From contig NC_091866.1 in assembly GCF_019399895.1 (NCBI RefSeq), positions 1,781,501 through 1,845,500 of the forward strand: DNA of 64,000 bases, in the 5' to 3' direction. The stretch is from Cardiocondyla obscurior (lineage: Eukaryota; Arthropoda; Insecta; Hymenoptera; Formicidae). Each line of letters begins with the position of its first letter. The stretch's first letter is position 1. A program made the translations under genes and the position numbers. The notes below the pieces were generated by a model. The model saw only the letters and a list, made by a program, of their open reading frames with translations. It ran no database searches and was not told the origin of the DNA. Below, one piece after another: positions 36,801 to 48,900 of this stretch.

Positions 36801-38390
36801 CAATGCTCTTGTGATTTATAAAGCTTTAATCGTATATTAGATGTTTACTTATTCAATATTCCGCTGTTAAATAACGAAGTGCGTCATCATATTCGTTACG
36901 CTTTGCTTATCCATTGCTTATGCATTTGTACGTTGACAAACGCATAATCTAAATACCTCGGGCAATCACTTGAAAGTATCAAGACGCTTGTTATTACAGC
37001 TATTGACTGCTATTCATCTTACCTCTTTCTACAATCGAGCGTCAAATTGCTCTTACATTAAAATTAAAATTAAAATAAAATTCATTTAAATCAATAAAAG
37101 AAAAAAATAATAATAAAATAAAATATATAATACTATATTGATAATTATTTTCTATATTAAATCTTGACAATTAGATATTCGAAATTGTCTCGGTTAATAA
37201 AATATCGCCGATTCGAATCGAGCGATCGAGCTTATTTATTGTAAAAAAAAAAAAAAAATTATTTATTAAGAAAGAACACGCCATAGGTTGATGGTAAGCG
37301 CAAAAGGTTAATCACCCCGTGAACTCGCCATATATTGATCCCTTATTCTTCGTCGCCCTTTCCCTTGCCTGGCTCTCATAGTACGCAATCCGGCCCTCCC
37401 GTTTCATTTCGAGGAGCATTCCTGTGGCGTCTGCGTATTCCTTTCACGCACATGTGTGTGCACACATGTACGCAACAGTCAAACGAAACGTCATCTCGGG
37501 ATAGGTTTGCTATTTTAGTGAGAAATCGTGATATTATCGAAGGACTACGTTTTATCGGGCGAGAAGCTTTTGTTGTCAATTGTAAAAGTTCATCACCCTC
37601 GTTATTCCACGTCGACGGTACAGTCACGCTCTTTCGCCATCGTTGGGCACATCCGTCGTGATTCCGGCGTGACCGTTCTTGTTGCGAGAATCCGATCGAT
37701 CGAGCTAAGGACATGACGAGTAGTGTCTGGGAAAATATCGCGAATGAAAATTCTTAAAACCCGGCTGCGCGAATACTCGATGTCGAAGGGAAGGCGAAAA
37801 ATAATTGGGCTTCGATGTAAAAGTGATTTTCGAAAAATTCAACCGCGAGGATACCGATGGGGTCACGAACGAGGAATCGAAACGATTTAATACGCCGCTG
37901 GATTAACCGATAACAAAAGCATTGACTGACGTTATTGGACTTCAAGGTGATATCGATACTTATATAATTGTACGCGATAAGAAAATAGTGCGGGCTTTTA
38001 ACTCGGAAGACTTGTGCGAGTAATAAAAATTTTTTTTTTTAATATCTGAGAAGTTATTTTGACGAGCAGATTATGGGCTTATTAAATAAATGCGTCAAAA
38101 GGATTATTATTTTACAATTGACAATTATACTGTACCGCGCGGAATAAAACGTTCTCCAAAAGAGACGATAAAATAAACCAATTTGATCCAGATATATTGG
38201 TGATCGGAAATTGCTACAAGCTGCAATAATTTCGGCATGCTTAGTAATAAATAAATAAATTATCAGCGCCACTTAAAAGCAACAAGAGAGAGCAACGACG
38301 GCTTTCACCACCTCGATTATTGAAACACCCAGACAATAGTGTCCGCGATCAGCCTTAGCACGTGAACAAAAATTAACAAGAAAGATCTCG
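33830..38390. other. Non-coding spacer upstream of the LONRF gene
   Basis: No supported gene. It contains TA tracts (34971-34983, 35553-35570), a pyrimidine-rich stretch (36226-36268), two TTACGTAA copies (36045 and 36135), CpG-denser patches at 34200-34570 and 35930-36130, and short simple repeats. Frames such as 37335-37661 overlap an equally long antisense frame and show no protein-like features. Confidence 0.4.
35553..35570. repeat. TA microsatellite
   Basis: About nine TA units in AT-rich flanks. Confidence 0.8.
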
Positions 38391-38431
38391 TTAAAGAAGC
38401 TCCACGACGGTGGGTGAGAAACGCGGATAGG

Positions 38432-38488
38432 TTCTGCGAAATGTTCTGCGAAATATTCTGCAAAATGTACCGCGAAATGTTTCGCGAG
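38432..38488. repeat. 12-bp minisatellite, about five units
   Basis: Units ttctgcgaaatg, ttctgcgaaata, ttctgcaaaatg, taccgcgaaatg and a partial tttcgcgag. It lies about 900 bp upstream of the LONRF start codon and just outside the CpG-rich promoter region. The antisense frame through it reads as repeated FRRT-like residues, which is a by-product of the repeat. Confidence 0.7.
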
Positions 38489-38539
38489 CGGCAGAAAAAT
38501 ATCGCGTCACACGCAACAATAACGATTTGCTCAATAATG

Positions 38540-39367
38540 AGGGTCGGAGATCAGGGGTCACACGGGTAGACAAAGAGACGAGACGAGCTACGCCGTGAGG
38601 CGACGGACGCTTACGGGTTGAGCGGGTGGAAAACGGGGGGGGAGGGGAGGTGACGCCGGGAGTGCAGGAACAACACCTACGCACCGTGCCGGACACGCCG
38701 GTACGGTACAAGTAGTACGGCGACGCGCTCTTCAAGGTACGGTAAGCGCGGCGGCCGGCGGCGTAATTCCCTCCGCGGCTTCCCAGTCTTTCCCACTTCC
38801 CAGAGAACCTGGCTTGCAGCCGCCGTGGCGCTGGCTTCGACCGGCCGTAGGTGCCTCGGAGGACGGCGTGCACCCCGCCACCACCGCCACCATCCCCCTT
38901 TGGCGCCACTGACAGTCGACCGAGCGGCGGTGCGCGGCGAAGCGCGGCCGACCGATGACAGCGGAGCTAGCGGAGGCGTCAGGTCAGTTCTGAGTGCGCC
39001 AGCGTGCCGTGTGGAGGAGCGGTCGCACGCGCGTTTATCGTGCGGAGCAGCACGCGTGGACGGCCAGCTGTCAAACTCGTGCGCGTCGCTCCAACGACCT
39101 GCCCCCGCGAGGTCCTCATCCGCGCCGGGGTTCAAGTGACTCGTGACCGTATTCCCCAGTTCCACCGAGTTCCCCCCGTTGTGCAACCTTCGCGTTTACC
39201 TTCGCGAAAAATCCGAAAGATGTGCGTCGTCCTCAACGTTGTTAAACCGGCACTTAGCGGTTCTTACCGAGGAGTCGTCCAACGAGCGTCCACGAGTTGC
39301 TCATAGAAGGATACATCGTTTTTTTCTTTCTCTTTTGTTCCCGAAGAGTGACGCTGGGAACAGCACG
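38540..39367 (+). promoter_or_regulatory. CpG-rich promoter and leader of the LONRF gene
   Basis: Strong local rise in GC and CpG compared with both flanks, ending at the LONRF start codon. The in-frame sequence upstream of the ATG is open back to about 39143 but has no ATG, so it is leader rather than coding. The transcription start cannot be fixed by eye. A frame on the opposite strand (38391-38909) is a composition artefact. Confidence 0.5.
39220..39306 (+). promoter_or_regulatory. Upstream ORF in LONRF leader
   Basis: ATG at 39220 opens a 28-codon frame (MCVVLNVVKPALSG and on) that ends with TAG at 39306, 61 bases before the main start. It is the last ATG before the main start codon. If the mRNA begins upstream of it, it could lower translation of the main frame; that is inference. 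Confidence 0.45.
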
Positions 39368-39929
39368 ATGACGGAGCTCGCCAAGGAGGCGTTCACCTCT
39401 CGCAACTACCACCTGGCGGTCGAGCTGTACGAGCGATGCTTGAAGCAGCAGGGATCGAGCTACGAGGTGCTGCTCGGATACGGCGATTCTTTGGTCAAGT
39501 GCGGCCGTGTCAAGGAATCCATCGAGATCTACTCCAGATGCTCGAGCGCGATGTCCGTGCCGGCCGACAGATTGAAACACCTGGCGACCGCGCTGCTCGA
39601 AGACATGGTCAGCCTCGGGACGACGTCTAGACGGAGGTACGATGCGTCCTTCGCCTGTCCCTTGTGCGAGGGTACCCTGTGCCAACCGGTGACCACCGGC
39701 TGCGGTCACACGTACTGTCGAAACTGCGTCGATTCGTCGAAGAGTTGTCGCGTGTGCGGGCTCAAAATCGCTATTGTGAGTGAAACGAATGTGCTGGTGC
39801 AAAGACTCGTCGAGAGATGGTGGCCACGGGAAGCGGAGGCCAGCCGGGCGAGGCACGAGGGTGACATCCTCGTGAGGAAGGGTCACCTAGGTCAGGCGCT
39901 GGAGAGATACAACCTGGCAGTTCACCTCG
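39368..39929 (+). CDS. LONRF: LONRF exon 1 (start, TPR-like, RING 1)
   Basis: First in-frame ATG (MTELAKEAFTSRNYHLAVEL). Encodes a TPR-like helix pair and the complete first C3HC4 RING, then the start of the central TPR block (GHLGQALERYNLAVHL). It ends one base into a Val codon at a consensus GTAAGT donor. A CT microsatellite (39967-39982) follows in the intron. The long frame on the opposite strand (39254-39886) is a shadow. Confidence 0.92.
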
Positions 39930-42900
39930 GTAAGTAAAACCTCATTATATCCTCGCCGACACTGATCTCTCTCTCTCTCTCTTTATCATCAATTTCTAGA
40001 GAAACGTTTATACTTGTTCGCGCTTCAGTCGTATGACGCATTCAGCTCGACGCGTTTGTCGTCAAAAGCTTTCCGCATTTATACGTTTAGATGGTACGAG
40101 TTCACCGAGTGATTAATAAATTTGATAATAACCTGAATTAAAAGTAGGCGAAACTCGGCGATTAACAAACAATAACGTTGAGGAGAAGACATTCTTTTTT
40201 TATATATATAATTTACGCGATATCATTTTTAATTCATTCCGTTTGCGAGCAAAGGGTAACAACATGTGGTTATATAAAGATTATTACGAAACACCTAATC
40301 TGAATAACGTTTCAGGCAAGTCAGTAGATTAAAAGAATATTAGTCACTATCATTCGCATTTCATAATCTCGGTTTAATCAAAATCGCAAACGTTTAACGC
40401 AAAATAAGCATGTTCTATTTCTTTTCTTTTTTTTTTCTTTTTCTTTCGGAAGGACCGCATTTTTATTATATTTGGATTAATATCGGTAAACCAGTTGCTT
40501 AACGTACCTACGCGATATATTCATCGATTTAGTCCACGTGCGGATATACATCGAATAGCAATAGAGCCAAATCTGCAACCGAGTCTGCAACGCACACGCG
40601 ATATGTATATACATTTGCAAATTAATATTAATAGAATTTTTATTGACGCATCAATTAAATACATTTAGGATTAACAAAATGGTTTAGCAACGAAATAATT
40701 TTTTTTATTTCTTTTTATCCAAAAAGTTGAAATAAGTATACATTTTGAGAATAGAATCGCTGATTTTTGGATATTATTTACATTTGACTAATGTTTCTTT
40801 GGTAAGATTTCGCGATGTAGATATGATTTATTTCTCGAAAAATAAACGAAAGTTTCTGCGTTAGAGACGAACAGCAGAAATCGAAATTGCGTTTGATGTT
40901 GAACACTTGACTGCTTTATATGTGGAGAACGCGGAAGCAGTTACTAAATTAATGTTTGTTTATGTTAAATTATCGCAAGGTATCTTAAATAGTTTCGTCT
41001 GCGGAAAGTCTACGTAAAAATAGAACATTGGTTCTGTATACAATAATTTATTTTACTACTAATTTAATATAAAAATAATATTTAAACCTAAAGTTTATAT
41101 AAAAGAACAATATAATTTAAAGAAATTAATTATAATATTTACTTTCATCAAATTACGCGCGTGTATTATTTATTACTAAATTAGAAGTTAGGTACTCTTG
41201 AAAATTTTTTAACAAAATTTTCATTCTAATTATGGAACGTTACTGATCAGTTCACTCGTATAGGGTAAACATTTACTCTATTAAAGTGAATGTTTACTCT
41301 ACATGAGTGAACTGGTCAGTGATTCCATAATTGGAGCGAAATGATAATTGTATCAAGAAAAAAAAAATGTAGGATGTTTATTTTATTTTTGCATGTCTAT
41401 TTAATTTTTTTAACTAACAAGTCGGTTAACTAAATCATAACGTGGATGAATTATTTAATCTAAGTCATTTTTTTTTAATTTTTTTTTTTTTTATTAATTA
41501 TCGTCCTTTGCAATAGCTGTTTTCGTGATATGAAGTTAAAATTTACATCCTTTCGCGCATATGTGCGTACACGGAACGTGTGTAAAGCGCGTGGAAAGGG
41601 AGGCGGTCTGCGTTCGACTGCGACGATCACGACGACGACGCCGTTAAGTTCACGGCCAGTCCGAAGCGGTTCTTACATAACGTTTCTTGGAGATATCAGT
41701 CTGAATCGACGACGTCCCATCCGGCGACACGCTACGTCTCCTCCGTGAGATATATCGTTTAAATATTTACGCGTGCTGAATCAATCCACTCGCTTTTCCA
41801 AGTTTTATTAAGAGCCCTAGATTTTTCTGACTCGTTAAAATCCTTCTTCGCTCTCGTGCTTTGTTGTAAGCGGCCTCCTCTCGCAATCATCTTGTCTCTT
41901 ATAATTCGTTGTTTATACAATTGTCAATTGTCGCGTATTTTCTTCTGCTTTGGCATCCGCTTTTGTCGTCGGTCTGGGAATCCCTGTTTAAAGAATGCCA
42001 CCCACGGGCGCATTTCTTCGAGACTGATCTCTCTCTCTCTCCACATATTCATGAATCCCGGAGTTTCGTTTCTCTAAAGGCAGCTATAATTAAATTCGAC
42101 GCGCTGCTGCGCTTATATAGTACAAATTTAGCGTGTGTCGCGTCGCGTCGCGCCGCGCGCCGGTGCAACGTGCTCGACGAAATAAAAGCGATGACAGAGT
42201 ACGAGAAGGAGCGCGCTTTTACGCTCCTTAACTATGCACGCGAGCTCCATATATCGGAGTCGCTTATATAATGATCGCCGACGCTGCTTTTCTCACCGCC
42301 GATAAACGTCGCAAAATTATGATGACGAATTCAATCGCCATAGCTGAACGATTCATCTTTGATATAATTGTTTCCAAACAAATCTTAGCAATTACAATTA
42401 TTAAATTAACGTTTAATTTTTTTTTTTTTTTACTCTGTAATGTTGTTCAAAAAATTTATAGTGAATCTTACAATAATTTTGTTCTGTTCGTGTTTGCGTA
42501 ATTTTTATAGAGATTTAATTAATTTAATTTATATATTTATTTATATTATTAAAGCTCTCATAGAAAATCTAAGAAAAAATTTAAAATGATATACCTCCGT
42601 AATCTTTATAAAGATACACGTGGAATTAAATTCATTGAAGAGTCCTTCGATTTGAATAACGCGGATTTGTCAATGAAAATTAAAAGAACGACACGTACTT
42701 CGGAAAACACGTCAGGCTGCGGGCGTGCATCTCGAAGAACCTCGTGAATCCTTACTCGACTCCGGCACGTGCATGGATCTTTGCCAAATCTGAGATGTCA
42801 TCGTCTATTCGAACCGTACTCGCTCCCGCAGGAAAAGCTGTCACGCGCGAGGACGCGGCTCCAGCGGGTCCTATCGTATCAAGGACGCGCTCTCGTACTG

Positions 42901-45900
42901 CTCCAACAATTTGCAAAAAGAGCAACGGGAGCAATTTTCGGGTCAGGGCCGCGCCGATCTCTGATCTCGTAAGGAAAGACCTCGAGGGGAAACTTATTTT
43001 CGAGTGAGCCCGTGCTCTCCCGCAGCCTTACTTTGAAGCTCTTCGCGGCGAATTATAGGCGGTTGTACGATATAAATCTTTGTTTTAATCAAGCGTAGAA
43101 TTTATCTTTTTTAACACAGTAATGTAAAATTTTTTTTTTTTTTTTTGTTTAATTTCGTGGAAACTTTGGATTTGTAGCTGTATGATTATACAAAGCTATA
43201 AGGCCGGCCTTATTATCATTGTGTGTTCAAAGAAGCTAATCTTATCAAAGAATAATACCATGGAAATTTGCACATTGTTTTAACTTGCTAGTCATATGGT
43301 TTTAGTAGTTGAGAGTAAAATTTTATTTTATCAGAAGTCGAGATGAAACTTTCTTTAAATCGACAATCAAACGTTCTACCAGATACCGCGTTGTATTTAA
43401 AATTGCTGCCAAATATTTATTTAAAATTAATTAATTACTAGAGCCTACAAATTATTTACTGATTGTAATTGCTAAGCCAAAAACGCGGATGCTAAGTTGA
43501 AGTTTAAACACGTAAATAACCTTGTGCAAAATAATATCTTACATATGCGCAGATTATATAATTCTAGAAAATGCTAACAAAACAAGGAATTGAAACCAAA
43601 TATGCTATATATATCACATTATATAAAGAATGACTACGACGCGAATTCGTGAATGTTAGTTCACGAAATTCAAAACGCTGATCCTAGCTGGAAGATACAA
43701 AATTACTTTTAAACGTGAACATTTTTATTATTACGAATAGGTGATCAAGAAAAAGAAAGGAAAAAAAAAAAGAAAAAAAAACGGGTATTTTACGACGTCT
43801 GAAGATTCCATTGACAAAAGTGGGTCATGTCCTCGATCCCTCTCCGATCGCACCCATCCATCAATCGAAACTCAATTCGTTTTACGAATCGGTTATCACT
43901 TTAACTTACATTTCAATAAAATCGCCAATTACGCACCTTGTAAAAGATGAAACATTATAGATTATCGTGATCGTCGACAGTATTGTAGAAAAGAATATAA
44001 TTTTCTAAACGTTTAACTTAGGTACAGTAGCAAGAAAGATGCAATAATGAAGATTTTATTAATGTTTTTTTTTTAATTTTTTTTTATAAAATACAGTTTA
44101 ACAATATTATTAATTTTTTTAACCCGTTTTTTTTTCTTTTATCATGATTAATCTCACGGCATTTGGTCTTTAGTTATCTAAGAAGACATTTTTCACATGC
44201 AATTATTGATCCTTTTTTTTTTGAGAACTTACACGTCAGAATCGCGAGTTCTCCCACGACTTTTGCCCGCGACTTACAAGTTACGCGATCAATATATATA
44301 TATACATAATAACATCGTTATGCCTGAGCGAGTCCACGGCTCTTGCAAATCCGTGAGTGCGTTTCGGTTGTGCAATTACCGCGAAGCGAAATTAATCCGT
44401 CGCAGGCGCAGTCGATTTGTGTCAAGGCGACAACGGAATAGCAATCCATACGTTGGTTTTCTTGCGTTCGAGGGTGGCTCTAACGACAGAAAAGTATCAG
44501 AAACAATGCGCGCAAGATATAATGGCAGTAGATTTTTTTTGTTTTTTTTTTTTAAGCTTACAGCCACATTAATAATTTCTGTGTAGATTTTTTGCAAGAA
44601 TTAGACTTTTATCATCTCTTATACGGAATAATCACGAGCGTATCGTAAAATAAATCCGTCTCGGACGCACGTAAATAAATGTCGGCCCTCGTGACAAAAC
44701 GGTAATCGGCAACAACAGAGGGTCTCACGAGGTTGCTTCTATCAATGTAGGGTGCTTAAATTGATTTAGCTGCTTGAACTCTTACGTATTTTCTAATTGA
44801 GTCCGATTACGATTCGCTTTGCGAGAGGGCAGTACTAGATTGCACAATATATTGGCTGAGAGCATCTTTGCACTATGTTGCCGTACCGGAGCAAGCGCGA
44901 GTTACATTGCAGTTAAATCACACTCGTGATTGCCATTGTCGTCTCGATTACGCTTATTTATCCTTTATCGGACCGTCTCGATAATAATTCGTCCCAAAAG
45001 TAATTGGCGAAAATATATCAGAATGGGGGGGAATAAAAAGTGCGGCTACAAAGTCATCGTAGTTACGACGCGGTCTAAGAATAATACAAAATAGAGTGCA
45101 AACGGTCCGGTTAACTAAATCCGACTTTCGCAATAGGATTTACTGTCGGGCTCGACTGAGTCACCGCGGGGCAATCCGACGAGTTAGCCGGATGACGCCT
45201 GGCACGACAATGGAAATTTGGCCGATTCGACGTTAAACCCACGTAGCGAATAGCCGCGAATCGATTCAGATCTAAAGCCAGGTCTTATGGCGCGCGTTGC
45301 GCCCACACTTCAAGTTCCGATGACCGGAGCAAATTACGTAAGATAATCGCGAAATTTGCTCTTACTCATTCTACGAGGTGGCAAACTTCCGCGCGTATTA
45401 TTTCATGATTCATCGTTTAATCCGCCGGAAATTTTCTCTAATTGGACAAATAATATTCGCATTAAAAGGTATCGTCACTTTTATCTCGTAATATGAATCG
45501 TATTAATTAAGGGGATAGTTTCAATCTCGACGTCGGGGATTATCCGTAAAATTGAAAAATATACACGTTCAAAAATAACGATGATATTCTAAACATTTGA
45601 TAGGAATTATACTTCTCTGCCTTGGTATTATTTATTTTCAATTGAATCGTTATTAGCACTTTGGAAATATTTTTACGTTACATATATCATTGATATACAT
45701 ATAATTAAGTATTTTTAGTCCGCAGTATAATTGTCGCGTTCCATCGAACATAACATGTAGTACATACATTGTGAAGAAAAGGTCGAGCGCGTTCTCGGGG
45801 TTTTCCGATATTCAACGATAAAGTATATTCGGAAAACGCAAATGGAAACTGGGTCACAGTGACACGCAACATTTTTTTCCTTTTCTTATTTTCTCTATCG

Positions 45901-48900
45901 TATTATTTTTTTTTTTTTTTTTTTTTTTTTTGTACGTATTTAGCCTTCTTCTTTATTTGGCATTTCGCAATAGATTACCGCAGAGAGAACTGGAATCCGC
46001 TATTTCAAACCTTATTTCACCTTGCAAACAGCAACAACAGATTACAACATGCTCCTTTCTACCTTCATACGGACCGACCTATTTTTCTTACATTACATAA
46101 CAACGTAAAATGTTGTGATGAGAGGATTAAGTAATAATTACGCAGTTTAAATAATTAAAGTGCAGCTTTACATTTTTAAATATATTATCGATTATAAATA
46201 AAGTTTATATAAAGAATGTGTGTCAAACTAGGCGCAATTACATAATGTAAGCTCGCGAAAATCTATAAGAAACGGCTGGGAATATTTTTTAGCGAGTGCA
46301 TTCTGTATGCTGCTTGCAGTTAAAATATTTAATGAATACTTAGAGATATAAAATGTAATTATGTCACGAGTGATGCTTGTACTCGTCGAGAAATTAAAAA
46401 ATGTTCACGATCAAACAGTAATTAACAGCAAGTGCTCTAGTATGAGTTGTATCGCAAAGTGATGAACGCGATGATAAAATCTATTTAATCGCATATAGCA
46501 AGTACCTTATGATATTTGCTTTTGTACACGTGATTCCTCCACGTGAGCTTGTTGTATAACTTATGCACTACAAAAAAAAAAAAAAAAAAAAATAAAAATA
46601 AACTATGCTACATATCGTAACAGCTCTGTTCCACGCGTACGGAATTATGATCGTAACTCTTATCAACGTCATACTTACGTAATGCTTATCCCTTTCGTCA
46701 ACGACTTTTGTTCTCGGAAGCAAAAACCACGAACTCCCCGGACAAAAAGCTTGTAAATAATTCTGATACAGTAAGAAAAAAAAAAGATAAAAAACGTCTA
46801 ACTGATAATGGAATTTATTAATATTTATAAAACAGTAGTTGCTCCATCAGTCGAAGGAAAAGAAAATTTTAATTAAATTAAAATCCTTAATGGACTGGAC
46901 ATGGAAAACGTAATACTAGTAAGAAAGCGTCTACGTGTTCAGTCTGGTTAATTAATTCACAGACGAACGAAATGCATTCCATTAAGAATAACAAGAGGCG
47001 CGCTTACATGCATATACCCCGCCGTTTACACAACTTACAATTGTTTAATTGACGCGCTTAAGAGATAAGGCGGAAAAAGGAAGCGTTCCAAAGGTTGATC
47101 CGGTCGACTTGATTATTTTTATCTTGTCCGCCGCAGGATACCGGAAGCCTGGGGGGGTATCGGTGGCGGAAACCGCCCGCGGACCAAGTTGGCGGGAAAC
47201 GCCCAGAGCCTAGGATGGCCGTTCGATACGCGCGGCCGTCAGTTACGTAAAAGGGGATAATAAGAGCGACGTGCACATGCCGCGGCATGCCGGCCGGTCG
47301 GCCGGGCGTATTTGCCGAGATAAGATAGAGGCCGCGGTCACGTGCCCGGCGTACTGTCAAACTTCTCTGTTATGTAAACTTTGCGCTTTCCTGGCGAGCC
47401 GCCATGAGTCGGCGTCGCGTCGCGTCACGACGCACCGCGTCGGGGTCGGTTCCGTGCTCACGTCGGGGGACTCCGATTTATTTTCGGCCGTACTCCAGAA
47501 GCGCCGCGAACGGATACACCCTCGTCGTTCCCTCCTTTCCCGTTACACTCGGTAAAGGGAAACGTCATTTACGAATTTGCGGGACACTTAACGGATAGGA
47601 CACGGCGGTCTGTGGGCGATAATAAAATTATTTACTCGTATGCATACACGTGTACTACACGTATTGTAATACATTGAGACATAGTTGAGAAACGGTTTTG
47701 AGTCTTAAAAATAATTACAAACTTACCGCATATCCGCGTGTCATTATTACATAAAATTATTCAACGCAGTGCGCCTTTGCGTATCAGAGTATTATAATTT
47801 TAATTTGTAATGTAGCAATACCGTCCATCTAAAATAACACATAACAATGATACGATACGTAAATATTTAATAAGCCTATATTTGCTTCAATATTTAATAC
47901 GTCTCATTTTCGAGATTAATAAAGTAAATAAAATTGTCGAAATACTGTATTAGAAATAAAACTAATTGCCTCGCGAGCGGTGGTCAGGAATTAAATACTA
48001 ATTGATCTCTGAAATAATATAATTTTACCTATAAGTATTCAAGTAATTCTTCCCTTTTTTATGCATTCAAAATTTTTGAAAATATCTCTCTAATAAAAAT
48101 ATCCACCGACAAAAAAGTCAAACGTGTTATGTGACGAGAGAGCCGTGTATCGCGAAGGCGGCGAACCCACACGTACGATAAAGTCAATCTGCTATAACAT
48201 ATGTATACGTACATAACTGCATAGTGCCGATATAGATATAATATGCTGCCGCCTACATATTTTCAGACTGTCTCCACATTCTGAATTAGAACGTGTGTAA
48301 ATATTCACGATTAATAAAGAAAAAAAAAAAAAAAGATAGGCGCCGGAACATTGCCATATAAAAAAATACCGTTGCGACAAAAAAATTAATCTTATGAATC
48401 CCAGATACACGCAATTGTTACAAATTTAATCGGTTTACAATTTCTTTTTTAATTATATCTTTTCCCAACGAACGCACCGCTCAATGCTAATGAAAATTTA
48501 TGACGATACGTAATCACAATATTGGGCAAGAAGCGAGCAAGAAGTAATAGGAGTGGAGACGTGAGCAAAATGTCCCCGTCGGAGTTCCGAAGTACGAGGT
48601 GGAAATATTCGAGACTGAATTATCGATTGTTTTAAAAAAGTTTACACGATACTCCAGTACCGCGGCAAAATCATTAGTACTCGCACCGCGATCGGGACGC
48701 GCGTCGTAATAGTGGAGATCGGTCGACCGATTACGTAACGATAGATTTATATAAATGGTTACGTTGACACCGCGTGCGCGGAGCTCCGACCGCGTAGTCG
48801 CCTAAGCCATCGTTACATTATCTAACGAAAAGTGCATCGCAGGCGAGGTGTAGATACGTACGGATACGAGGCTTGCTCTCATTCGGCTCTTAAAACGAGC

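Noticed and set aside
39143..39367. Possible 75-residue N-terminal extension of LONRF
   Set aside because: The upstream frame is open but contains no ATG; the first ATG gives the usual family N-terminus.
38391..39886. Long minus-strand frames over the LONRF promoter and exon 1
   Set aside because: High GC removes stop codons; the plus strand carries the zinc-ligand pattern and splice signals.
42744..43007. 87-codon frame in a CpG-rich intronic patch
   Set aside because: Open frames on both strands and no plausible splice connection to LONRF exons in phase.
43643..43671. Short inverted repeat gaattcgtgaa / ttcacgaaattc
   Set aside because: Arms of about 11 bp are expected by chance in a window this long and AT-rich.
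45859..46134. Phe-rich 91-codon frame
   Set aside because: Created by a roughly 27-base T run; no start context or family.
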